Part shown: piece by piece, positions 15,465-22,983 of the stretch
Numbering within the stretch: the stretch's first letter is position 1
How the letters are laid out: the number at the start of each line of letters is the position of its first letter
Assembly: GCA_016297695.1 (NCBI GenBank)
Contig: JAEDGC010000021.1
Location: 1 to 26,023 of the forward strand
From: Bacilli bacterium
GTDB lineage: Bacteria > Bacillota_I > Bacilli_A > RF39 > UBA660
Length of the DNA: 26,023 nt
Reading direction: 5' to 3'
Translations under genes and position numbers: made by a program
Notes under the pieces: model-generated
The model's database searches: none
What the model was told of the DNA's origin: nothing
Seen by the model: only the letters and a program-made list of their open reading frames with translations

Positions 15465-15488
15465 AGATTCGACAAAACTAGACAAAAC
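15465..15488 (-). promoter_or_regulatory. Possible Spo0A box pair upstream of the STAS-sigma unit
   Basis: On the - strand TTTTGTCGAATCT (15477-15465) contains the 0A core TGTCGAA, and TTTTGTCTAG (about 15487-15478) is an imperfect second copy just upstream. B. subtilis spoIIA is a Spo0A target, so position supports it. However, the 7-base core is expected about twice by chance in this window and occurs at least twice elsewhere (around 147 and 4618). Confidence 0.35.
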
Positions 15489-15515
15489 TTTAAAAAAAGA
15501 AGATTACTCTTCTTT
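15487..15515 (-). terminator. Terminator of the LCP gene
   Basis: On the - strand AAGAAGA-GTAA-TCTTCTT with a T run; the stop codon TAA is the loop. Confidence 0.75.
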
Positions 15516-16958
15516 TTCATTAATTATTTCATTTATTTTATTTTTAGCATTTTTTACACTTTCTTCATCTGGTTGCATAACATAAGATTTAGCAGACTTA
15601 TATGAATATGTATAATCAAAAGCATCTGTTCCATCTAAATTAATAGATTCTATTGTCCACTTATCATTAGTTTTTATTTGTTTTTTTACAAATTTAGTAA
15701 TATTATCATTTTCCAAATTAGTAACAAAACTTTTTTCAACTGAATTTAAAATAGAATTATATTTTGTAAGAAGTGTTGGAGATATTACTTTATTAATAAT
15801 GGCAGTAAGAACTAATTGTTGATTTTGATTTCTTGTTCTATCACCTGCTTTAAAGGCTTTTCTTTCTCTAACGAAATATAATGCTTTTTCTCCATTAAGT
15901 TTATTTATTCCTTTTCTAAACGTATATTTATTATCATATGTACTAAATGTATATGGACTATCAACTTCGATTCCACCTATTGCATCTACTATGTTAATTA
16001 AAGAAGAAAAATTAACTTTAAAATAATAATTAATATCACATTCAAGTAAATCTTCTACTGTTTTAACTGACATATCAATACCATGTATTCCAGCATGAGT
16101 TAATTTATCTTTATAAGAAGTAATACCATATAAATTTACATAATAATCTCTAGGTATTGAAGTTAATAATATCTTGTGTGTATTTGGATTTACTGTTACA
16201 ACCATATTGACATCACTTCTTGATACACTGCTAATTTTGCCATATGTATCGATTCCAGCTATAAACACATTGAACGGTTTCTTTGTAATATCAACATCTT
16301 TTGCCATATCTTTAGTAGCAATATCTATTGAGAATTTATAAATAACTTTAGTATTACTTGCAAAATTTTCATTTTCTTCTTTTGCAATCTCTAAATATGT
16401 ATCTTCGAGTAAAATAACACTTAAATTTTTATCTAATAAATCTCGTTCTAATTGTCCAACATCTTCTTTTTCACTATAAGTCACTTTTACTTTTTTATTT
16501 AAATATGATACAGCTTCTGGTAAACCTTCAGTAGCATTTTTTGTTAATATTCCAACATCTTCATCTTTTATATCGCTTATTTTTTTATACTTACTACTAT
16601 TAAGAACTACAACACTATAATTTTGAGTTTTATAATTTTTATTACCAATCTTTTTTAAAAATCCAATAGTATTAAGTTCATATACTATACCTAAAGTAAA
16701 AATTATTATAAGAATAATTGATAAAAATGTTCCAATCATTCTTTTCTTCCATCCTCTACCTAGCAGCAAATAACACATGATAATATCTATTATTGCAAAT
16801 AATGCTAAACAAACTAGAAAGTACTCCATTGGTAACACATTAATAAAATATATTAAACCTATACAAATAATACTTACTAATATTAAAGCTAAAGCTAAAT
16901 ATCTAAAAAATTGCATTTTAGAATTTTTCTTATTTGTTTTCTTTTTCTTTTTTTCCAT
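15504..16958 (-). CDS. LytR-CpsA-Psr (LCP) family cell-wall glycopolymer transferase
   Basis: LCP enzymes attach teichoic acids or other polymers to peptidoglycan on the outer face of the membrane. Three membrane helices lie at about residues 15-95. A solute-binding-like region follows (about 115-225: SDIKDEDVGIL, NLSVILLEDTYLEI), then the LCP core (about 228-400): FIAGIDTYG, SRSDVNMVVTVNP, SIPRDYYV, DAIGGIEV, and YFVRERKAFKAGDRTRNQNQ with the conserved arginines. AAAGAGGTG precedes the start. The three-helix, 484-residue form matches LCP proteins of Bacilli and Erysipelotrichia. The gene has its own promoter and terminator. Confidence 0.92.
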   Translation of the reverse strand: MEKKKKKTNKKNSKMQFFRYLALALILVSIICIGLIYFINVLPMEYFLVCLALFAIIDIIMCYLLLGRGWKKRMIGTFLSIILIIIFTLGIVYELNTIGFLKKIGNKNYKTQNYSVVVLNSSKYKKISDIKDEDVGILTKNATEGLPEAVSYLNKKVKVTYSEKEDVGQLERDLLDKNLSVILLEDTYLEIAKEENENFASNTKVIYKFSIDIATKDMAKDVDITKKPFNVFIAGIDTYGKISSVSRSDVNMVVTVNPNTHKILLTSIPRDYYVNLYGITSYKDKLTHAGIHGIDMSVKTVEDLLECDINYYFKVNFSSLINIVDAIGGIEVDSPYTFSTYDNKYTFRKGINKLNGEKALYFVRERKAFKAGDRTRNQNQQLVLTAIINKVISPTLLTKYNSILNSVEKSFVTNLENDNITKFVKKQIKTNDKWTIESINLDGTDAFDYTYSYKSAKSYVMQPDEESVKNAKNKINEIINEKEE

Positions 16959-16988
16959 TTTGCACCTCTTTTTTTATTATGTAATTTT

Positions 16989-16997
16989 ATTATACCA
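16989..16997 (-). promoter_or_regulatory. Extended -10 promoter of the LCP gene
   Basis: TGGTATAAT on the - strand, about 30 bp before the LCP start codon, with only a weak -35. Confidence 0.55.
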
Positions 16998-17049
16998 CTA
17001 GTTTGCTATAAGTATTATTGATAACTACTTTTCTTTACATTAAATTGAA

Positions 17050-17076
17050 AAAAAGGTTAATTAATTTCAACCTTTT
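17050..17076 (-). terminator. Terminator after smpB
   Basis: On the - strand AAAGGTTGAAATTAATTAACCTTTTTTTC: stem AAGGTT/AACCTT and a T run, ending the pilin-rnr-smpB unit. No tmRNA gene follows. Confidence 0.75.
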
Positions 17077-17500
17077 AATATTTATTTTCTCTTTCTAAAT
17101 CTCTTTTTTTAATTGTTTCTCTTTTATCATATAATTTTTTACCTTTAGCTATAGCTATAAGAATTTTTGCTTTACCATTTTTCATATACAATTTTAAAGG
17201 AACTATAGTTTTTCCTTCAACATTTATTTTTTCTTTTAATTTTTTTATTTCTTTTTTGTGTAAAAGTAATTTTCTACTTCTTCTTTCATCATGATTAAAA
17301 ATATTACCTTCTTCATATTTTGCAATATACATATTTATTATAAAAGCTTCATTATTTTTTATTGTCACAAAACTATCTTTTAAATCAACTGACCCTTTTC
17401 TTACACTCTTTATTTCAGTCCCTTTTAATGCAATACCAACTTCTATTTCATTTTCAATAAAATAATCGAAATAAGCTTTCTTATTCTTTATTTCTATCAT
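17075..17500 (-). CDS. smpB: SsrA-binding protein SmpB
   Basis: SmpB binds tmRNA and brings it to ribosomes stalled on broken messages, with RNase R as the nuclease partner. The family pattern is present: AYFDYFIENEIEVGIALKGTEIKS at the start (read as AYFDYFIE then GIALKGTEIKS), YIAKYEEGNIFNHDERRSRKLLLHK (here NHDERRSRKLLLHK), and the basic tail GKKLYDKRETIKKRD. The length of 141 is slightly short, but complete. The start overlaps the end of rnr by 20 bases, with GAGGAAG as ribosome site. The tmRNA gene usually nearby is not in this window. Confidence 0.95.
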   Translation of the reverse strand: MIEIKNKKAYFDYFIENEIEVGIALKGTEIKSVRKGSVDLKDSFVTIKNNEAFIINMYIAKYEEGNIFNHDERRSRKLLLHKKEIKKLKEKINVEGKTIVPLKLYMKNGKAKILIAIAKGKKLYDKRETIKKRDLERENKY

Positions 17501-19604
17501 CTTTTACTTCCTCGCTTACAAGTTCAAAATCAATCATTGCTGTTACTTTAGAAGCCGCAACACATTTAACTTTTACCTTGTCTCCTATCCTATAAGTCTT
17601 TTTAGTACTTGAACCTACTAGTGATAATAATTCTGGAATATAATTATAATAATCACCTTTTATAGATTTTATTGGGACTAATCCTTCAACTAAATTAGGA
17701 AGTTCAACAAATAAGCCAAAATTCGTTACAGTAGAAATAATTCCATCATAAGTTTGTCCAATATGACTCTCCATGTACTCTGCCATTTTCATATCTAATA
17801 CATCTCTTTCAGCATTAATAGATCCGACTTCTCTTTCAGAAGAATGTTCACAAATTTCTACTAAATTATTTTCTAAAAATCTTATTGTTTGCATTGACAT
17901 GTCTTTTTCAACCAAATATTTTTTCAATAATCTATGAACAGTTAAATCTGGAAATCTTCTAATTGGAGAAGTAAAATGAGTATAAGCTCTTGAAGCAAGA
18001 CCAAAATGTCCTATATTTTCACTAGAATATTCTGCTTTTTTCATACTTCTTAAAAGCATACTAGATAATATTTCAAACTCAGGGATATCTTTTAAATTTT
18101 CTAATAATTTTTGCATTGATTTAGGTGATAAATCAACAACTTTAGTTTCAAGTTTATAACCCATTAATTTTACTAGATTTACAAAATCATCAATTTTTTC
18201 ACTATTTGGTGTACCATGAACACGATAAACAAATGGTAAATCCATATTATAAATATGAGAAGCTACTGTTTCATTTGCCACTATCATAAAACTTTCAATT
18301 AATTTTTCACCATCATATCTTTCTCTTTTTACTATATCAATGGCTACTCCATCTTCATCTTGAATAACTTCAGCCTCATCAAGATCAAAATTAATATATC
18401 CACGATTGGCTATTTCTTTTTGTAAAATATGTGCTAATTCATTCATTTGTTTTAATTTATCTGCAAATTTTTCATATCCTGTTGGAATTATATCATTCAT
18501 AAGTATTTGATTAACATCTTCATAAGTCATTTTTTTACAACTTTTAATATAAGATGGAAATATATCATAATTTACAACTTTTCCTTTATCATCTATATCC
18601 ATTACACAGCTCATTGTTAATCTTATAACGCCTTCATTTAATGAACATATTCCATTAGAAAGTTTATGAGGTAACATAGGAATTACAGTATCTGCTAAAT
18701 ATGCCGATGTTCCTCTTAAATATGCTGCGTCACCTAATGCGGTATTTTCTTTTACATAATTTGATACATCTGCAATATGGACTCCTAAACGATGAAGATT
18801 ACCAATTTTTTCATAACTTATTGCATCATCGATATCTTTTGTATGAGCTCCATCTATTGTAAAAATTATTTCCTGTGTCAAATCTTTTCTACCGATTAAT
18901 TCTTTTTCAGAAACTTCATTTGGTATATTTTCAAGTTCTCTTTCAACTTCAGAACCAAAATCAGGATCAAAATTATACTTATATGCAATACTTAAAATAT
19001 CTACTTTTGGATCATCTTTATGTCCAATAATTTTTTTAACTTGCGCAATATATTTCTTTTTGCCTAGTTCCTTAATTATTTTTACAACGACTTTATGTCC
19101 TTCAACACAATCTTTTGAGCTTTCTTTATCAATAATAATTTCTAAATCTTTTTTTGTTTCATCAAGTTTTAACCCAAAATTGCCATTGTCCAACTTAATT
19201 ATTTCTCCGACTAAATCATTAAGATTTCTATTTAAAATCTTAATTATTCTTCCTTCTTTTTTTATACCATTACGAGTTATTTCAGCAAGTACTGTATCAT
19301 CATGAGTTGCCCCATTTAAATCATTTTCTGGAATATATAAATCTTCCTCTTTATCAAGGATAACAAAACCAAATCCCTTTTTATTTAATGCAAGCTTTCC
19401 AATTTTTAAATTTATACAATTTTTTAGTAAAATATATCTTTCTTTCTTCGTTTTATAAATTATATATTTATCAGATAATTTTTCTAAAGTAGATTGTAAT
19501 TCATTTAATTTTTCTGCACTTGTTAATTTCAACATATCATTTATTTCTATTAATGATTTTGCTTCATATACATTATCTAGTATTTCTAAAATTTTTTCTT
19601 CCAT
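17481..19604 (-). CDS. rnr: Ribonuclease R
   Basis: A processive 3'-to-5' exoribonuclease of the RNase II/R family that degrades structured RNA and messages freed by tmRNA-SmpB. Order: an N-terminal winged-helix-like region (1-60), cold-shock domains, the RNB catalytic core beginning near 245 with TIDGAHTKDIDDAISYEK (aspartates for metal), the conserved RAYTHFTSPIRRFPDLTVHR near 555-575, and an S1 domain (about 625-700). I place the start at ATG 19604 with AAAGGTGAT upstream, 707 residues; an earlier in-frame ATG would overlap the pilin gene and has no ribosome site. The gene sits between the pilin and smpB in one unit. Confidence 0.95.
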   Translation of the reverse strand: MEEKILEILDNVYEAKSLIEINDMLKLTSAEKLNELQSTLEKLSDKYIIYKTKKERYILLKNCINLKIGKLALNKKGFGFVILDKEEDLYIPENDLNGATHDDTVLAEITRNGIKKEGRIIKILNRNLNDLVGEIIKLDNGNFGLKLDETKKDLEIIIDKESSKDCVEGHKVVVKIIKELGKKKYIAQVKKIIGHKDDPKVDILSIAYKYNFDPDFGSEVERELENIPNEVSEKELIGRKDLTQEIIFTIDGAHTKDIDDAISYEKIGNLHRLGVHIADVSNYVKENTALGDAAYLRGTSAYLADTVIPMLPHKLSNGICSLNEGVIRLTMSCVMDIDDKGKVVNYDIFPSYIKSCKKMTYEDVNQILMNDIIPTGYEKFADKLKQMNELAHILQKEIANRGYINFDLDEAEVIQDEDGVAIDIVKRERYDGEKLIESFMIVANETVASHIYNMDLPFVYRVHGTPNSEKIDDFVNLVKLMGYKLETKVVDLSPKSMQKLLENLKDIPEFEILSSMLLRSMKKAEYSSENIGHFGLASRAYTHFTSPIRRFPDLTVHRLLKKYLVEKDMSMQTIRFLENNLVEICEHSSEREVGSINAERDVLDMKMAEYMESHIGQTYDGIISTVTNFGLFVELPNLVEGLVPIKSIKGDYYNYIPELLSLVGSSTKKTYRIGDKVKVKCVAASKVTAMIDFELVSEEVKDDRNKE

Positions 19605-19608
19605 TTTA

Positions 19609-19929
19609 TCACCTTTTATATTCACATTTTTTTTGCCCTTCATTTGTTATTGTAATTGTTATTGTCCCTTTTTCTTTTTCATAACTTTCGTCTAATAAAC
19701 CAGATTTTATTAATTTTTCAATAGTTATATCATTACTATGTTCATTATTCAATTCAGAATCATAATATACACATGCTGCTTTTTCAATAGTCTCTTTATC
19801 AAAATCTTCCTCATTTTTTTGTGTTGATTTTAAGATGGATGTGATATTTACTCCAATAATGACACCCATTAATGCCAGCAATCCAACCGTAACCATCAAC
19901 TCTATTAAAGTAAATCCCTTTTTGTTCAT
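19609..19929 (-). CDS. Orphan type IV pilin-like prepilin
   Basis: The N-terminus MNKKGFTLIELMVTVGLLAL is a class III signal: prepilin peptidase would cut after Gly5, leaving Phe then Glu at mature position 5 and a helix that serves as membrane anchor. The rest is a small globular domain with two cysteines (ACVYYDSE and KKCEYKR) that may form a disulfide. I choose ATG 19929 with AGGTGAT rather than an earlier in-frame ATG. No other pilus, competence or type II secretion gene is visible; it heads the pilin-rnr-smpB unit, 4 bases before rnr. Its assembly partners must be elsewhere. Confidence 0.85.
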   Translation of the reverse strand: MNKKGFTLIELMVTVGLLALMGVIIGVNITSILKSTQKNEEDFDKETIEKAACVYYDSELNNEHSNDITIEKLIKSGLLDESYEKEKGTITITITNEGQKKCEYKR

Positions 19930-19971
19930 TCTATCACCTATCATAATTAAATTATAACTCTTTATTAAAGA

Positions 19972-20001
19972 AAAAAAAAGACAACTATACTTTTAGTTGT
20001 C
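19972..20001 (-). terminator. Terminator of secG
   Basis: On the - strand GACAACTA-AAAG-TATAGTTGTC with a long T run. It separates secG from the pilin-rnr-smpB unit. Confidence 0.8.
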
Positions 20002-20011
20002 ACTTTGTTTT

Positions 20012-20230
20012 CTATTTTATAAACAATATAAATGAAATTATAAAGAAAACTATACCAAGTGTTAGAGTCAAACGGCTTATAAACAATTCAATACCTCTTT
20101 CTTTAGTTTGTTGAAATAAAGAATCAGCACCACCTGTTATAATTTGACCTGCATCACTAGCTTTACCACTTTGTAACAATACTATTGCTATTAATAATAC
20201 TGAAACTATTAATAAAATTGTTTCTAACAT
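20012..20230 (-). CDS. secG: Preprotein translocase subunit SecG
   Basis: SecG is the small accessory subunit of the SecYEG channel. At 72 residues it has two membrane helices (1-20 and 50-71) around a conserved loop (LLQSGKASDAGQIITGGADS), a good match to the family. The secG-rnr-smpB order is common in Bacillota, here with the pilin inserted. The ribosome site is modest (GGATGTGA). Confidence 0.92.
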   Translation of the reverse strand: MLETILLIVSVLLIAIVLLQSGKASDAGQIITGGADSLFQQTKERGIELFISRLTLTLGIVFFIISFILFIK

Positions 20231-20287
20231 GTTTTTTCACATCCATTCGTTTTATAATTTATCATAAATTCAATTTATTTTCAAGGA

Positions 20288-20836
20288 TTATAATCCTAAT
20301 TCTTTTTTGATAGAATCAACATCTTCAAGATAACTATTGATTTTTTTATTTTTTATTTTTATTAATGTTAAATCTTTTACTTTTAATTCACTTGCCTCTT
20401 GAGCTTGTGGATTACTTTCATCTTTATTGTAGAATTTTTTATTCATTGAATCATTTAAATCAGCTATATATATTTTTGAAGCATTAGCTTTATTTTGATA
20501 AGATGAAACTAAATTATAATAATAATTCGCTTGTAAATCTTCACTATCAAAAACTATAACATAATATTCATCGTAAGGACGATTAAATAGTGAGCCAAGT
20601 ATTGTTTTATTATAATTAAATGTTACTTCAGTTTTTGTATCATCTTTATCATTAGTATCTTTAACCACATAAATTTTTGTGAAAAAATAAACTCCAATCA
20701 CTAAAATAATTACAATTCCTAGAATTAATATAAATTTTTTTATTTCTTTTTGCTCTTCAGTTCGATTAACTTTTTTTGCTAATTTTTTCAATTGTTTTTC
20801 ATCAACTTTTGCATCTTTCATAGTTTTTTTTGTCAT
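20288..20836 (-). CDS. Membrane-anchored thioredoxin-like protein without CxxC
   Basis: A basic N-terminus (about 35 residues), one membrane helix (about 37-57, ILILGIVIILVIGVYFF) and an outside domain of about 110 residues. The domain pattern YYVIVFDSED, SKIYIADLND, VKDLTLIKIKNKKI suggests a thioredoxin fold, but there is no CxxC and no cysteine at all, so no redox role is expected. The start is ATG 20836 with AAGGGTGA upstream, not the in-frame GTG 9 bases earlier. The gene is just upstream of secG on the same strand. The fold call is an inference from pattern. Confidence 0.65.
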   Translation of the reverse strand: MTKKTMKDAKVDEKQLKKLAKKVNRTEEQKEIKKFILILGIVIILVIGVYFFTKIYVVKDTNDKDDTKTEVTFNYNKTILGSLFNRPYDEYYVIVFDSEDLQANYYYNLVSSYQNKANASKIYIADLNDSMNKKFYNKDESNPQAQEASELKVKDLTLIKIKNKKINSYLEDVDSIKKELGL

Positions 20837-20921
20837 TAATATCACCCTTAATATGTATTATATCATAAACCCTTTTATAATAGCAAAAAATATTACTTTT
20901 ATTGTTTAATAAATTAGATAA

Positions 20922-20950
20922 AAAAAAATAAGAGAAATCTCTTATTTTTC
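20922..20950 (-). terminator. Terminator after the LolA/DUF4367 fragment
   Basis: On the - strand AATAAGAGA-TT-TCTCTTATT with a nine-base T run, overlapping the last codons. Confidence 0.8.
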
Positions 20951-21721
20951 AGCATTTACAACTCCGACATTATTCATTGAAGTTGCTATACTAATCAAGT
21001 CATCTTTTGCAAGACTTGTACCAGTTAAATAATAATTAACATTGTTACTTGTCCATGATAATGAATTTGCTGATAGTGCACCGATTGAATCGTTAATTAT
21101 TTCAGGATCTCCATAAACAGGTATTATTTCAAATTCATCTGCCACATTTATTGTTTCTTCTACTAAAACAAAACTATTATCTCCACCAAAAGTAAGTATT
21201 ACCCTTTCTCCACTTTCTGTATTAACAACATCTTTACTTTTTAATGAAGTATTTGAAGGAACATATAAGGGATATATTATATCTTTTAATGAACTAGTTG
21301 TCTTATTTTCTGTAGAATTGTTATTATTTTCATTATTTTCATTGTTTTCATTACAATCTCCAGAGCATTCTGGTTCTTTAATTAAATTATCTAATTTAAA
21401 ATCATCATCGTTAAGTGAAGCTTTATAATCTATTTTTAAAAATTCAACTTTTATTTTCATCATATCTTTATTATTATAAACTTCTACTTTTTTCAAATCT
21501 TTATTTTTATCAAAATATATTTTTTCGTATGTTAAATCTTCATTATTAGGATAATCTACTTTATTTTTTATTATAAACATTTTATCTTTTTCATTAAATT
21601 CAGTTTTTGGATCATTAGTCATATCTTTTACAAGAGATGAAAGTAAATATGATTGACTACTATTGTTTGGCCAATTACTTTGAAATTTAAAACTTTTATT
21701 CAATGACGGAGTTACTACCAA
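20942..21721 (-). pseudogene. C-terminal part of a LolA-like/DUF4367 lipoprotein, 5' end lost at an element junction
   Basis: The frame begins in the middle of a protein: the only nearby start is a TTG, there is no signal peptide, and the first residues (VVTPSLNKSFKFQSNWPNNS) look like the middle of a LolA/GerS-type fold. Residues about 10-115 are the second half of that fold, 115-145 an Asn/Glu-rich linker with a Cys pair, and 148-259 a DUF4367-like domain (VILTFGGDNSFVLVEE, LSWTSNNVNYYLTG). The missing part would hold the signal peptide and about 100 residues. Everything on the far side of 21722 is mobile DNA, so I infer that an element inserted here. The native gene was probably a surface lipoprotein, perhaps sporulation-linked like GerS. 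Confidence 0.65.
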
Positions 21722-21755
21722 GACTCTCCAAAGTTTTAATTTTTTTATTATAGTG

Positions 21756-21770
21756 CCTTATTTTATAAGG
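21756..21770. terminator. Hairpin at the end of the 76-residue gene
   Basis: CCTTA-TTTTA-TAAGG followed on the + strand by a T run (21772-21778); it overlaps the stop codon of the - strand gene. On the - strand the T tract is poor, so this may be a boundary structure or a weak terminator. Confidence 0.45.
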
Positions 21771-21993
21771 ATTTTTTTAAAATGTCTTCTAACATTTTTG
21801 AAATTTCTTTTTCAGTATATCCTTGTTTTCTCCATGTATCTAATGCTCGTTGCATCATAATTTCTGGATCAAATATTTCATCGATTCTTTCTTTACCTAA
21901 TTTTGCCAACCAATCTTTTATTTCATTATTTCCATCTTCATTTATCATTTTATATAAATCTTCTTGTGTTATATTTTTTATTTCATTAATCAT
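21763..21993 (-). CDS. Unrecognised 76-residue partner of the RhuM-Fic protein
   Basis: The family is not recognised. The protein is a small charged, helical one (ITQEDLYKMINEDGNNEIKD, WRKQGYTEKEISKMLEDILK) with no membrane segment. Its ATG overlaps the last 8 bases of the RhuM-Fic frame, so translation is coupled. Tight coupling to a Fic-type gene suggests an antitoxin or an adaptor, but the inhibitory Fic motif (S/T)xxxE(G/N) is not evident. It is the last gene of the element before the junction with the LolA/DUF4367 fragment. Confidence 0.7.
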   Translation of the reverse strand: MINEIKNITQEDLYKMINEDGNNEIKDWLAKLGKERIDEIFDPEIMMQRALDTWRKQGYTEKEISKMLEDILKKSL

Positions 21994-22936
21994 TTAAGAA
22001 ATTCATTACTAAATCTATTAGTATATCTTTCTCTTTAGGATTAGACTGTGCAATTAATAATGTAATTGCTACTAATGTGTTATTATCAATAACTTGTTTA
22101 CCATCTTTATATAAAATATTATAAAATTCAAGAAAATATATAAATAAAGTCGCGGCTATTCTTTTATTACCATCTATAAAAGTATGGTTCTTTGTAATTA
22201 AATATAAAAAGTTAGCTGCTTTTTCTTCTATACTAGGATAAACATCTTGTCCATTAAATGATTGATAAATATTTCCAATTATTGATTCAAGTCCTTTATC
22301 TCTTTCTAAAGCAAATAAATCACTATCACTATTAAATCTTAGTTTATTAACAATGTTCATACAATCAGTATAATTAATTTTATTATCACTATTTGTTCCT
22401 TTAGGTTTTGAAACTGTCTTATGATCATAATCATCTAATAAATTTAAAGCATTTGAATAATTATTAATTACTCTTATTATTTCTTGTGCTTCATCACCAT
22501 TAAGTTTTTGATCAATTCTTCCAGCTATATCAATTAACTTAATTGTCTTTTCTAAATACTCTAATCTCTTTTGATTAACAGCATAGCCTTTTAACATATA
22601 GTCTTTTAAAACATTTGTAGCCCATTTTCTAAATTCTATACCTTGCTTACTATTAACTCTATATCCTACTGATATAATCATATCAAGATTATAAAATGGT
22701 ATACTTCTTGTAACATTTCTATTTCCTTCTTTTCGAACTTGTCGGAAATCCTGACATGTTGAATTTTTATCTAATTCACCATCTGAATAAATATGATTAA
22801 TGTGTTCAATAATATTTGTTCTAGAAGTATCAAATAATTCGGACATTTGTTGTTGTGATAACCAAACTGTTTCATCTTTCATATTAACTTCTAATTTAAT
22901 ATTTTGATTTTCAAATAATACAATTTCGTTCTTCAT
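21986..22936 (-). CDS. RhuM-Fic/Doc fusion protein
   Basis: Two known families are joined. Residues 1-120 are a RhuM/KilA-N-like DNA-binding-type region (VWLSQQQMSELFDTSRTNI, then YNLDMIISVGYRVNSKQGIE). Residues about 185-316 are a Fic/Doc domain with the catalytic loop HTFIDGNKR (251-259), where the usual Fic loop is HPFxxGNGR; the second Gly is Lys, as in Doc, which phosphorylates EF-Tu instead of transferring AMP. Its target is unknown. AAAGGAGG gives a strong start, and a TATAAT (about 22953-22958) lies just upstream. It overlaps the 76-residue gene. By analogy with other mobile elements it could be a toxin, a stability system or a phage-defence gene. Confidence 0.88.
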   Translation of the reverse strand: MKNEIVLFENQNIKLEVNMKDETVWLSQQQMSELFDTSRTNIIEHINHIYSDGELDKNSTCQDFRQVRKEGNRNVTRSIPFYNLDMIISVGYRVNSKQGIEFRKWATNVLKDYMLKGYAVNQKRLEYLEKTIKLIDIAGRIDQKLNGDEAQEIIRVINNYSNALNLLDDYDHKTVSKPKGTNSDNKINYTDCMNIVNKLRFNSDSDLFALERDKGLESIIGNIYQSFNGQDVYPSIEEKAANFLYLITKNHTFIDGNKRIAATLFIYFLEFYNILYKDGKQVIDNNTLVAITLLIAQSNPKEKDILIDLVMNFLND

Positions 22937-22962
22937 TTTTCCTCCTTTACTATTATATATAC

Positions 22963-22976
22963 TAGAAAAGTGTTAG
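22963..22976. repeat. Inverted repeat, left copy (pairs with 25747-25760)
   Basis: TAGAAAAGTGTTAG is the reverse complement of CTAACACTTTTCTA at 25747-25760, with further similarity (TATATAA) beyond. The pair encloses the recombinase, the tiny ORFs, the SSB-like and the HTH genes. A 14-bp match is not rare by chance in such A+T-rich DNA. Confidence 0.4.
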
Positions 22977-22983
22977 ATTTCCT

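Noticed and set aside
17001..17074. tmRNA (ssrA) expected beside smpB
   Set aside because: The short stretch after smpB holds only a terminator and the LCP promoter. No tmRNA-like tRNA end or tag-peptide frame was seen anywhere in the window.
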